A DNA stretch of 64,000 bases from Gonapodya prolifera JEL478 (Eukaryota; Monoblepharomycota; Monoblepharidomycetes; Monoblepharidales; Gonapodyaceae), in contig KQ965786.1 of assembly GCA_001574975.1 (NCBI GenBank), forward strand, positions 124,001 through 188,000. Direction: 5' to 3'. Of this stretch, positions 12,301 through 21,330 are shown one piece after another. The position numbers and the translations under genes were made by a program. The notes under the pieces are model-generated. The model was not told the origin of the DNA. It saw only the letters and a program-made list of their open reading frames with translations, and ran no database searches. Every line of letters begins with the position of its first letter. Position 1 is the stretch's first letter.

Positions 12301-14306
12301 TGCGGCTCCGCACGCGATACGTGGGTTCTCGCCATGACAGTTGGAAGGTAAACGGGTGTGCCAGTTTTCACCCTCGACCGTGACCGTGACCGAAACCCGG
12401 GGCCCTGCACAAAACCGCTTCCACCACCCCCACTGCTCTGGTTTTCCGTGCTCCACTCCTCCACTCCTCACTTCTCCACAACCCCCCCCCACACACACAC
12501 ACCACACCACACCACACCACACACACTCACCATCGCCACGACCCTCGCATACACATCCCTTACCATCTCCACATCCATCCCGCCCAAACTTCCCCTCCCC
12601 GCTTCCCGTCCCGCGCTCTCTCCCCCGTCTCCGCTGCCTCCATCCACCGGAGAGTCTCGCTGCCGCACAAACGCCATCCCGAGCGCGCGCGGGTCGGAAA
12701 AGAACGCGCGCACGAGTCGTTCCACGCTCGCTGCTTCCGGTGCCGGTGCCGGTCCGCCGCCTGCCCCATCTTGGCGTGCCGAGGTGGCCGTGTACGCATC
12801 AATGGCGGCCAGAAGAGCCGAGAGCGGCGGTACCGGCACTGGCGCCGGTACGTCGGTGTGAGAAGCTAGCCGGGAGTGCGAGTGCGAGTACGACGGCGAC
12901 GAGGGCGACGAGGGCGCGCGCGAGTGGGAGTGGGAGAGGAGGGGTGTGGATGCGGGTGAATCTTGGAAGGGCGCGTGTCGGTGGGAGGGCAGGTGCGAGG
13001 GGATGGATGGTGAGGATGGTGAGAGGGGGGAAGGTTGGGTTTGGGTTTGGGTTTGGGTGGTGCGGGGTCTGTGGACGGGGATGGAGCTTAAGGTTGAGCC
13101 AGTAGAGGTAGTGGTGGCGGCAGTGGAGCGAAATGGGATGAGCGGGGAAGGCGCGGACGAGGGCGGGTTTGAGACCAGGTCGTGCGTGGGTAGCTGGTCC
13201 GCGGCGGAGGTGGTAGTGGCGGCAGCGGCGGCAGTAGTGGTGGCAGTGGTAGGGTCCGAGGAAGAGGACGAGGAGGAGGACGGTTTAGCAGGTTCGACCG
13301 ACCCCGGCACGGCCATTGCGGAGTCGGCGTCGGCGGAGAGTTTGAAGAGGGACGAGAATGGGGATGAGGCGAAGAGCGAGGAGAGGAGGGAGCGTTTGGA
13401 GAGGGCGAGTGAGCGCGCGGTGGCGGTGGCGGTGGCGGTGGGGTGGTCGGGAGTAGTAGAGGTGAGGTGTGGTGCTGGAGGCGTGCTTCCGCCCTGCCCC
13501 ACGCTCTGCCCCGTGCTCGCACCCTGTCCCTGCCTTTGCCCTACGTCCGACCCCTCGTCATACCCGCGCTCTCTGCGTCGCTGTTGAGGCGTACCCGTTG
13601 GTGTCAGCGCCCCAATGCCAGACCCGACACCTGCAGCGAGCGCAGACGAGGGCAGGACGACGGGCGGAGTGACAGCGGGGCAGCGCGGGCAGAAGGATGG
13701 TTTGGGGCGGAATGCGAGCTGCATCGCCAGGATTGCTGCTGCGTCGGGTGGGAGTGTGGGTGCGGCTGTTGGGTGCGGGGTTGCATGTGGGGTGGAGGGG
13801 TAGAGGGTGGTGGGTTCAGGGGGTTAAGAGAGGGGTAGAGGGGAAGCCAAGGGGGAGTAGGAGCGTGGTGAGAGGGTGGCAGGAGGGAAGTGTGAGGGTG
13901 AAGGGGCAGGTAGGCGAGTTGAAGGGTAAGGCAGAGGGGTAAGCGCATGCAGGCCAGGACGCGCAGCACACAGCGCACACACCCGAGCACGACGCGCACA
14001 GCTTGTAGGAGCAGTCAGTGTGTCCACAGCCCACGGTCAGCTGGTAGAAGTATCTGCAACGTCACTATGTCGCACACGCTCTCTCGCACCGCCACAACAC
14101 CCGCACGCCGCTCACCGTCGCACAAGCCTGTCGAACCGCGCACGCGTTTCCGCCGTGATGCCGCCCACGGCTCCTCCCACGCCGACACCTCCACCGGCAC
14201 TCCCACCCCCACCCACGCCCACGCTGCCACTCCCGCCCCCTCCGCCTTCGCCGCGCTCGCCATCCCTTCCATACACTCCCGCGCTGTGGCTGTGCTGCGT
14301 GGCCAT
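9342..14306 (-). CDS. HECT E3 ubiquitin ligase with AZUL zinc finger (UBE3A/Hul4 type)
   Basis: Transfers ubiquitin to substrates through a C-terminal HECT cysteine. Exon 1 (start 14306, MATQHSHSAG) is glycine-rich. Across the next introns it joins into RFDRLVRRYFYQLTVGC..C..CASC and then AAILAMQL..FCPRC, which matches the AZUL zinc finger of UBE3A. A long serine/threonine/proline-rich disordered stretch follows (about 12870-13660). The middle section has FSWFGYPFLMDAV, LRVKFVGGGEEGMDQGGVQ (HECT N-lobe start), YSWINGWSLEP, and VGVVLGLALFNGVIVDVHFP. The C-lobe has LTFVTASDRVPLKGLG and LPTAMTCFG; the catalytic cysteine codon is split by an intron near 9529. After that intron the protein ends RLLTAIENAKGFGLI with a stop at 9342-9344. 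Introns contain poly-G and CA runs and the only undetermined base in the window (position 11734). HECT identity is certain; orthology to Hul4 versus UBE3A rests on the AZUL finger. Confidence 0.92.
11734..12032. repeat. Poly-G runs and an undetermined base in HECT introns
   Basis: Homopolymer G runs lie around 11725-11760 and at 12010-12032, the first including the window's single N (11734). Both fall in introns of the HECT gene, so they do not alter the protein, but they mark places where the assembly is least reliable. Confidence 0.8.
12491..12526. repeat. CA/CAC microsatellite in an intron
   Basis: An AC/ACC-rich simple repeat just beyond the splice donor of the HECT exon that ends in VRDVYARVVAM. 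It is intronic and no function is evident. Confidence 0.7.
13035..13058. repeat. TTTGGG hexamer repeat inside HECT coding sequence
   Basis: About four copies of a TTTGGG unit. On the coding (minus) strand it reads as alternating Thr-Gln in the disordered region of the HECT ligase. It resembles a telomere-like word but is short and in frame, so a coding microsatellite is the simplest reading. Confidence 0.6.
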
Positions 14307-15248
14307 GATGCGCTGACGTGACCCACCGCGTGTCGTGGACGGGACGGGCGTGGGTCACCTGGCCGCAGGACTCACGGACTGTCCGCAGGAGTTGCATGCG
14401 AATTCAAGATGGTGCCATCAGGCAGGCTTCACCTTACAAAACGTGCATTGCTGCGAATTTCTCCCTCCCCTCTTCCACCCTGCCACCACGCAGACACAGA
14501 CACAAGATGTAGCCACGTCGCAATTACATGTATGTCATCGGAACCCTGTCAACCGTAGGGTTCAAGCTTACTGGTTGGGCCCCTCAGTCGGCACGCGCGT
14601 GTGAGTTGAACTTGCTCAGCGCCGGGCGATGTCACAACTCGGTCAATGCCACCGTCCTGGGTGTGGACATTTGGACTTCTGGCAACGCCGCCTGGACCCG
14701 AGGGCGACCTGGAGGGAGCGGGATGATGGGTTTGGTGTGCTGTGGTTTGGCTTACCCCCCCCCCCCCTGAATCACGCGGGTGGACGGACCGAGGCGGAGG
14801 CGGGTGCTTGGTTTTACTTTTCGGCGCTGGGGTTTGGCCAAGGAAATAGCGAGTTTGGGCGATGCGTGAGGAAGCACTACGGGGCTCTTTGGAATCGTTG
14901 TGAGGATCAGGGTAAATGTTGTGGACACTGTCTGGGCGTTGGTGCCGGAACCTCTGTTAATGTTTTTTTAATGTTTACGTGCCATGAACACATGCCAGAC
15001 AGGGTACCATACAGCGTACCGCTAGCCACCGGGAGATGACCAACTCCTTTAGTTTTGTGATTTACATGGAATTAAAAATAAATCCTTGATATCATTACAT
15101 TTATTGAAGCTTTCTTGCGTGTCATTTTGCGAGCACGCACGTTACGCTATTACGCCTGACGCCAGGAGAGGGGCTCGTCATCAGTACCGGAAAGTTGTCA
15201 ATAGCAAAACATAATGCCCCACCTTCCTGTTTTCTGGGCGCATGCAGT
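14307..15248. other. Intergenic region with poly-C tract
   Basis: About 940 bp lying 5' of the HECT gene and 3' of the next minus-strand gene. It contains a poly-C run at about 14755-14768. Open frames on the plus strand (14318-15039) have low-complexity composition and no family signature. An AT-rich stretch at 15055-15110 precedes the next gene's 3' end and may carry its polyadenylation signals. Confidence 0.45.
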
Positions 15249-16247
15249 CTAGTAATCATCCGCAATAAAGTCTTTGTAATTCCTGATGTCCGGAAACACC
15301 TTCAGTTTTTTTCCCTCTTTTTGAGCATCGGCGAACTCGCCCCCAATCCCGATCCCGGCCTGGATCACCGACATGACTGTGCTTGCCACGACCAAGATCT
15401 GTCCAAAATCCCAAACCGTGCTGCTCCACCCGAGTGTACGGGCCCACAGCTCTGTGACAACGCAGTACCCAACCGCCATGAACATTTGGACGCACGCGGT
15501 GCTGATTGGGTTCATAAGCGCCCGAAGGAAGCGGTTCAAGAATGGATACTGCTTGACGTGGAGATGCGACCAGTACTTGTCAAAGCTTGCCCCGCCAAAG
15601 CCAGCGAAGCGAGCAATAAAAAAAAACACGTAAACGCAGAGGAGGAAGATGGCGACCCCGGCAACGATGTATCCCAGATTGATTTTGAGCAGGCCATACG
15701 CAGTCCCCTTGAGATCGATGCACGGGGAGGAGCTCCACTCCGAGGACGCCCGCATGGCCATCACGATGCCCATCGCGCACAGGCCCAGCGACATGATGGG
15801 GTGCCAGAAGACGTACCCCCACGACCGGACGGGGACGCCCATGAAGTGGATGAGGTTAAAAAAGGCGATGAGCAGGATCATCACGCTCGCCGCCAACAAC
15901 TGCACCACGTTTGTGTTCGGGTTGTAATAATAGCCGTTCATGGTCGTGGCCGCGATGGCCGCGCCCGAGGTCAGAAACGAAAACGCAATGCCCTCCCAGT
16001 CGGTCCCATCCTTGCCCATGAGATGGTACACAACAATCAACATGACGCTCTGGATGTACGTGGACCACCGTGTGCCGTCGCCAAAGATGTCCGGAATCGG
16101 TTTGCATGGGTCCTCTTTTTCGTCGGTGGGGGCAGCCACAGTGGGAGGTAAGTAAACCGCCGCCATGGCGAGCACTGCAAATACATGGCAAAGGCCGCCG
16201 GGGTGTGCCCCACGGATTTGAATGAACTGAGGGTCGGAAGCAACCAA
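15249..16247 (-). CDS. Orphan multi-pass membrane protein
   Basis: A single uninterrupted 332-codon frame, unusual in this intron-rich window. It has an N-terminal hydrophobic segment (FAVLAMAAVYLPPTVA, perhaps a signal anchor) followed by a polar loop with DPCKPIPDIFGDGTRW. Further spans include YIQSVMLIVVYHLMG, GIAFSFLTSGAAIAATTM, VVQLLAASVMILLIAFFNLI, HPIMSLGLCAMGIVMAM, INLGYIVAGVAIFLLCVYVF, CVQMFMAVGYCVVTELWA and ILVVASTVMSVIQAGIGIGG. The tail is short and charged (KEGKKLKVFPD). The start at 16247 is the first methionine; an upstream exon cannot be excluded, and the methionine about 28 codons in is an alternative. I do not recognise the family and assign no transport function. Confidence 0.65.
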   Translation of the reverse strand: MVASDPQFIQIRGAHPGGLCHVFAVLAMAAVYLPPTVAAPTDEKEDPCKPIPDIFGDGTRWSTYIQSVMLIVVYHLMGKDGTDWEGIAFSFLTSGAAIAATTMNGYYYNPNTNVVQLLAASVMILLIAFFNLIHFMGVPVRSWGYVFWHPIMSLGLCAMGIVMAMRASSEWSSSPCIDLKGTAYGLLKINLGYIVAGVAIFLLCVYVFFFIARFAGFGGASFDKYWSHLHVKQYPFLNRFLRALMNPISTACVQMFMAVGYCVVTELWARTLGWSSTVWDFGQILVVASTVMSVIQAGIGIGGEFADAQKEGKKLKVFPDIRNYKDFIADDY

Positions 16248-16923
16248 AGGGGTAAGTAGTTATTAGGCATGATTGACCAAAGGAGCACGGGCACGAGCAG
16301 GGCAGATTTCTCACGTGCATCCTTGAGTGGGAGCCAGGCAGCTTTGATGCGTGACAAAGGTGGCAGCACAGGGGTCGTTGTAATTTACTAAAGGATGGAG
16401 TTCCGGAGTATTGAGAGGGCTACATACAGAAGCCACACGCAAACCCCAGCTGCTTAGGAACTGATCAATCACATATAGCAGCCACACTTTATTTCTCATA
16501 TGCTCCTCCACGTCCAACTCCCCTTTTTTGTAAATCTTCTACCATGGTTTGAAAATGATCGTGCGAACAGTGAAAATGTCGAAACACGGTCCCACTGGGG
16601 GAGTTGACTTTCGCTTACTTTCGCCTCTCTTCACATTTCTTTTCTTGAATTCTACGCAGCATAGTTTTTAATTGAGGTGTGTATTCCTCGCTTAAGTAAA
16701 ATCACAAAAAAACTTTTCTCATGAGTAAAAAAGAGTTAAAAAACTCAGTACGACCCCAACCGCCTTTGATTTTTCAGTGATACAATCCCATCGCGGTCAC
16801 TTGATCCGAATGCTGTGCCCAATCTGGAGGTTATTGCTACACCGACCACGTGTGCCGCAAGGACATATCGTTACGTTAGGGTTCACTCCACCGCAACACC
16901 AAGCGCGCGACAGTAACTACCCA
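16248..16923. other. Intergenic region
   Basis: About 680 bp between two minus-strand genes, AT-richer than its surroundings, with several A/T runs (16640-16760). A short minus-strand frame at 16311-16517 begins with a peptide faintly like the first helix of a ferroportin, but nothing else of that family is present. No gene is called. Confidence 0.4.
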
Positions 16924-17730
16924 CTAGTTAACTCCCGGGTTAAGCTTCTCCAAGTTCTGCACCGTCGTGCAGTACTTCTGCGACAACTTGTAGTACGTGT
17001 CGCCCGAGCAGATCGTGTGCCACTGCCCCTTGTTCTGCGCCTGCCCGTGCCCGTGGTTGCTCTCCGCGGCGCGGGCGACAGAGCGCGCTTGTACCTTTTG
17101 CTTGGACCCAGAGGAAGCCGTCTTGGAGGCGGGTTTGCAGCCGGGCCCGGATGAGGAAGTAGACGTGACATTGCGCGCGGTGACCTGTTTGGTGACCGAG
17201 GTCTTGGAGGTGGTCTTCTTTGGCTGGGATTTGACTTGGACGGCTGAGGCTGGGTGATTGGGAGGAAGGGGGTTGTTGGTTGGTGTGGCATGGCACGGTT
17301 GAGGGTGTGGTCGACGTACCTTCTTCCTCTTCCTCCTCCTCCTCTTCTTCTTCCTCCTCCTCCTCCTCCTCCTCTTCTTCCTCTTCCTCTTCCTCCTCTT
17401 CTTCTTCCTCCTCTCCTTCTTCCTCTTCTTCCTCTTCTTCCTCTTCTTCCTCTTCTTCCTCTTCTTCCTCTTCTTCCTCTTCCTCCGCGGCCTCCTCTTC
17501 TAGGGACAAGCACAGCAATTCGCGTCAGCCGCCACACCAACAGAACATGCATTACACGCGCACTTCTCACCTTCCTCTTCTTCTTCGTCAGCCTCTTCCT
17601 CGGCCTTGGCCTCCTCTTGCTCCTCCTCTAGAAGCAATCACGAAATGAGGTGGCGCATCCTAACCACACGATGACCGTACTGACCTTCTTGCTCGACGTC
17701 CTCCTCGTACTCGTCCTGCTTGTGGCTCAT
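16924..17730 (-). CDS. Poly-glutamate protein with C-terminal LysM domain
   Basis: Exon 1 starts at 17730 (MSHKQDEYEEDVEQE). Two further acidic exons follow; the longer is almost pure glutamate (about 55 residues, roughly 17320-17505), with boundaries at GT..AG sites. The last exon (about 17252-16924) is lysine/serine/threonine-rich (VQVKSQPKKTTSKTSVTKQ) and ends in a LysM module: WHTICSGDTYYKLSQKY, then TTVQNLEKLNPGV, with a stop at 16924-16926. LysM domains bind chitin or peptidoglycan sugars and in fungi are normally secreted. No signal peptide is seen at the called start. An in-frame hydrophobic run just upstream of this ATG (FLSLTISIAMS), preceded by a possible acceptor, hints that a 5' exon with a signal sequence may be missing. 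The LysM call is firm; the N-terminus and cell location are not. Confidence 0.7.
17318..17505 (-). repeat. GAG/GAA codon repeat encoding poly-glutamate
   Basis: A nearly pure homopurine (minus strand)/homopyrimidine (plus strand) tract of GAG and GAA codons, interrupted by a single glycine codon. Mixed codons argue that the glutamate run is maintained at protein level and is not a fresh trinucleotide expansion. Confidence 0.85.
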
Positions 17731-18288
17731 TGCGATGGAAATGGTCAAGGACAAGAACTGTATGGCGTGATTGGAACGGTTACGGTCAGTGTGAGGTGAG
17801 GAGTCGACGCCACCCATTGTTCACGACAAAGGACCACAACGCTGATGTCCACGGAGTGGCCTGCCTGGCCCACACCTACGCGAAGCTCACCTGGCTGTCG
17901 GGCAGTCTGCGAACGATCTGGCGAATCGATTGCAACGTCCACAAGTGCCGGCGAAATATCGACTTTTGAGGGCACCATCCCTCATGCCTATATGCCTCCT
18001 GTGGCCCCGACCGAGAGTGGCGTTTCTCCCAAGCAAACGCAAGTGCCAGGTGCTGCGTATCGTGTCCGAGAGTGCCACTTCTCCACCCTCTGCTGCAATC
18101 GTGTTAGGTCGAAAACAGGCACTTGCTTGTACCCTTCCATAGAAGACGTGCCTACAATTGTTCCAAAAAATGCGAGAATCAATCGTAAGTAATATGTACC
18201 CTAATAGAATTCAATTCGACAGATCGACAGATGGACAGAAAGGCGTTGTCGCATGAAAGTACACCATTTGTAAGATAAGCTTCTTGTT
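17731..18288. other. Intergenic region upstream of the LysM gene
   Basis: Short frames on both strands (for example 17988-18182 minus) lack family features. This stretch may contain an unrecognised 5' exon of the LysM gene, because a plausible donor (GTGAGC) on the minus strand lies near 17892. Nothing else is supported. Confidence 0.35.
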
Positions 18289-18852
18289 TTAGTCCGACGT
18301 CACCATAACGGGTCCATTGTTTTCCATGATTATTTTCACCCTGCGGATCCCAGAAATTTGCTTGTCGACCTCATACATGATCGTGCGACTCCCGCCCGTG
18401 GCCAAAATTATCTTCCAGTCGTTGTCTGTTATGGTCCAGCTCTGAGTGTGGTGGAGCGTAACTGTCTTCCTACTGCTCTGCCATGGCATCCAGGATTCAA
18501 AACCCAATCGGGTGGCTCCACTACCGACAGTGAACTTCTTGCCATCCTCGTTGTTGTGGAACCCAACGGGAGTTCTGGTGTTGTTTTGGATTGCAACAAG
18601 ATTCAGAACCATTATGTAGCAGCTCGAGCAACTTTTGCAAGGGATGAGATCGGTGGTGTGGAAAACGTCATCTTTTGTCAATCGTCCAGACCACACGAAC
18701 TGCATTAAAAGCGCGGTGGGCGGGACATTCACTTGCAAGAGAGTTCGATTTGGGGCTCGTACTCGACACACAATTTGCGTGAGAATTGTTGCGGTTGCGA
18801 GTGACCTGGCTTCGGATAAAAACCGGCACGACGCAAGTGACTTGGTATCCAC
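18289..18852 (-). CDS. Hypothetical protein, possible orphan gene fragment
   Basis: A 187-codon open frame whose C-terminal 110 residues look protein-like (VGFHNNEDGKKFTVGSG, GFESWMPWQSSRKT, WTITDNDWKIILATGG, RRVKIIMENNGPV), with a mix of beta-strand-forming and polar residues. The N-terminal portion is less convincing and may be intron. The next open stretch upstream on the same strand (18881-19189) could belong to the same gene. No family is recognised. Confidence that something is encoded is modest, and the boundaries are guesses. Confidence 0.3.
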   Translation of the reverse strand: MDTKSLASCRFLSEARSLATATILTQIVCRVRAPNRTLLQVNVPPTALLMQFVWSGRLTKDDVFHTTDLIPCKSCSSCYIMVLNLVAIQNNTRTPVGFHNNEDGKKFTVGSGATRLGFESWMPWQSSRKTVTLHHTQSWTITDNDWKIILATGGSRTIMYEVDKQISGIRRVKIIMENNGPVMVTSD

Positions 18853-19256
18853 TTTTCGACATGCTGTTGGCTAATGACCGTCACTGCAATATTTTTTGTA
18901 AAAATAATGTAATGAATTTGGTGAACCGTCTTCTTGCCTTGCACTTCTGTTTTTGCGCTGCACACCAAAGCCAAGTCTTCGGCACTTGTCGGAACTGGGT
19001 GGGCTTCATGATGGAATACTTCACACAGACACCGCAGCACTCCCTTCGAAGCCCATCCTTCTCTATTTCACGCGTCGGTTCCCTATCCTGCTGGCATGGT
19101 TTGTGTCGATTCCACCATCCCAGAAGCGCTTTGGGCTTGCCATAGACAAATGTAGCCTGATATCCAAAGCATCGTCTTTGAGGCCACAATATACCTTCTT
19201 AATAGCATTCAAATACACGCTATCCCGCGCCCCCGCCTCAACATAGCCCTCCCTTC

Positions 19257-21058
19257 TTACACGTCCCTCTGGAACACCTTGAGGATATTCCTCCGGATGC
19301 TCATATTGTCCTTCTGCTCCTGTGCGGCCGGGCGCTGCAACATCCGATCAAGACGCTCAAACTCCTTGCTCGCGTAGTCCGCAGCCGCGTGCGACTTCTC
19401 AAGTGCTTTGACGTAGTAGTCGGCGAACCTGTGCATGGTGAGGTGGTGGTCGCGGGGAGCGCAACGGAGGTGCGAAGAATGCAAATTCGGGGTGAATAGC
19501 AGGTCAGGTCTGCATGCAACCTCCGACCGTCACTCATCACACGTACTTGGTCTTGGTCTTTTCCGCAATGCTCTTGGCCTTGGAAAGCAGCTTCGCCTTC
19601 TCCGCCTTGCTCGCCTTCACGAAGTCTGCAATGATGGCGTCCAGCTCGGGGATCAGTCCGGCCTTTTAAGCGAGGGATACGCAAAAGCGAGAAGTTGGAA
19701 ATGGGATACGCACAGTGTCAAGTTGGAGCCTTCGCATCAACACAAAACAACCCCAAAACTCACATCCTCAGTCAACCCTCCCCCGGCGGCCCGTTGCGTT
19801 CCGCACTTCTCGTTCAAGAAGCGCACGAAATCCTCCTCACTCCGCCCGCCGTTGTAGTCCTCAGGCGCGTCTTTTTGGCCCTTGGCGAAGAACTTGATCG
19901 TGGGGTAGCCCTGAACGCCGTACCGTCCGGGAATGGACTGGCTCGTCGTGGCGTCGAAGTTGGCAACGCGGCACTACGCGGATAGGAGCAAAAACGGGAG
20001 CACGTGGAGGTGGAGGTGGGGTGGCGAATGGTGGGAGAAGTGCGAGGCAAACATATACAATAGGAAGCACTCACGTTCTTTTCGGTCTTGAACGTGGAGG
20101 CGAGCTTCGCGTACGTGGGCGCAAGGTTCTTGCCTATGGAGAGCACGCAATTAGTCAGTTTATACCGCCGACCGTCACGTCTCCCCTCATCCCCCCCACC
20201 CCCCTTAAAATACAGTCCTCCCGAACTCTGCCCACTCCGTTCCCTATGACCCAAATCTACTCACAGTGGCCACACCAAGGCGCATAGAACTCCACCAAGA
20301 CATTGGCGTCCGACTCGATCACTTCCTCGTCAAAGTTGGTCGCGTCCAGCACAAGCACATCGGTGGGCGCCACAATCTTCTTGGGCTTCACTTTGAGACC
20401 GGCCTTGTTGTTGATAAACTGCACAAAGTCGTCAAGGTCGCGACCGCCGCTGTAGTCCTCGGGGGTTGTCGAGCCTTTGGGGAACCATTTGATTGTCTGT
20501 GAAAGGTGTAAGCTTGGTTAGGTTCGGCAGCAACTATGCCCTACAGCAGGGTACTCACGGGGAAGCCGCTAACGCCAAACTTCTGGCCCAGCTCCTTGTG
20601 CTTGTCCGCATCCACCTTGGCGATGATCACGTCGTCCTTGTGCGGGAGGTATGTTGTCGCAAGGTCTTCGTACGTCGGGGCAAGGTTCTTGCCTGCGCAG
20701 GGGCGTCACACGTACGTCCACAAACTATGGCAATGGTCATGATGGCACTTACAGTGTCCGCACCAAGGGCTGTCCCGGGAGAAAACAACGGCGTGAACAT
20801 TGTGCACACATTACCCCCATCCTAACCCTCCACTTACGCAAAGAATTCGACAAGCGCCGGCTTCGATCCGTCTATCACCTGTTCCGTTGTTAGGCACGGT
20901 CACGTTACGCTGCCTCGGCCGTGATTCGCACATCCGCCAATATACGGCACCTGCGCAAAGTTCTCCGGCGTCAAATCTATGACGTTCTCGGCTCGCGACA
21001 AGGTCGCCAAAGCCGTAGCCGCAAGGGCGACGAGTGCAGTTCGGACGTGGAAGCGCAT
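19257..21058 (-). CDS. Protein disulfide isomerase, two thioredoxin domains plus ERp29-like C-terminus
   Basis: Endoplasmic-reticulum oxidoreductase that forms and shuffles disulfides in secretory proteins. The start at 21058 gives a signal peptide ([18 protein letters not shown]). Thioredoxin domain a has [33 protein letters not shown] and [14 protein letters not shown]. Domain a' has [27 protein letters not shown] and [14 protein letters not shown]. Both carry the CGHC redox motif. A helical region follows ([41 protein letters not shown]), typical of the ERp29/PDI-D C-terminal domain. The stop is at 19257-19259. Exon 3 is only 17 nt (20753-20769) and ends inside the second cysteine codon of CGHC; the a' domain has an intron at the identical codon position and phase. 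The C-terminus is FQRDV, so the usual HDEL/KDEL retrieval signal is absent. The LBP/BPI gene lies just upstream on the same strand. Confidence 0.95.
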
Positions 21059-21330
21059 GTGGGTTGAATGGAGCCAACAACAGTTAGTTGCCAGCACTAC
21101 CCGGCAGAATTTCTGCGGTCATCCACCTCACGATTAGCAAGCAAACAATCAAACGCTTATCAAACGACTCGCAAATTGTGGACAAATCTACTTTTGCATC
21201 TTTGCAACAATACTACAACACAAATCAATGCGACGAAAAATCATACAAGGTAAAACACAACCAACAATTCCAAACGGCAAATGAATCCACCCTCCCGACC
21301 GTATTCTGCACCTCTCCCGAGACTCACCAA

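Noticed and set aside
13035-13058. TTTGGG repeats as an interstitial telomere
   Set aside because: Only about four copies, and they lie in frame within a Thr/Gln-rich coding segment of the HECT gene.
12341-13105. Long plus-strand frames opposite the HECT gene
   Set aside because: Low-complexity Arg/Pro/Ser composition, antisense to a well-supported coding region; typical shadows of GC-rich sequence.
14318-15039. Overlapping plus-strand frames in the gap between the HECT gene and the next membrane gene
   Set aside because: No recognisable domains, crosses a poly-C run, and no convincing splice pattern.
15195-16151. 318-codon plus-strand frame opposite the intronless membrane protein
   Set aside because: His/Asp/Arg-rich with no family signature; the minus strand has clear membrane spans.
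16311-16517. Minus-strand frame with a peptide resembling the first helix of ferroportin
   Set aside because: No other ferroportin segments are found nearby; the adjacent membrane protein is unrelated, so the likeness is probably chance.
17254-17648. Plus-strand leucine/proline and serine frames over the CTT/CTC tract
   Set aside because: They are the complement of the poly-glutamate exon; splice sites and the LysM domain support only the minus strand.
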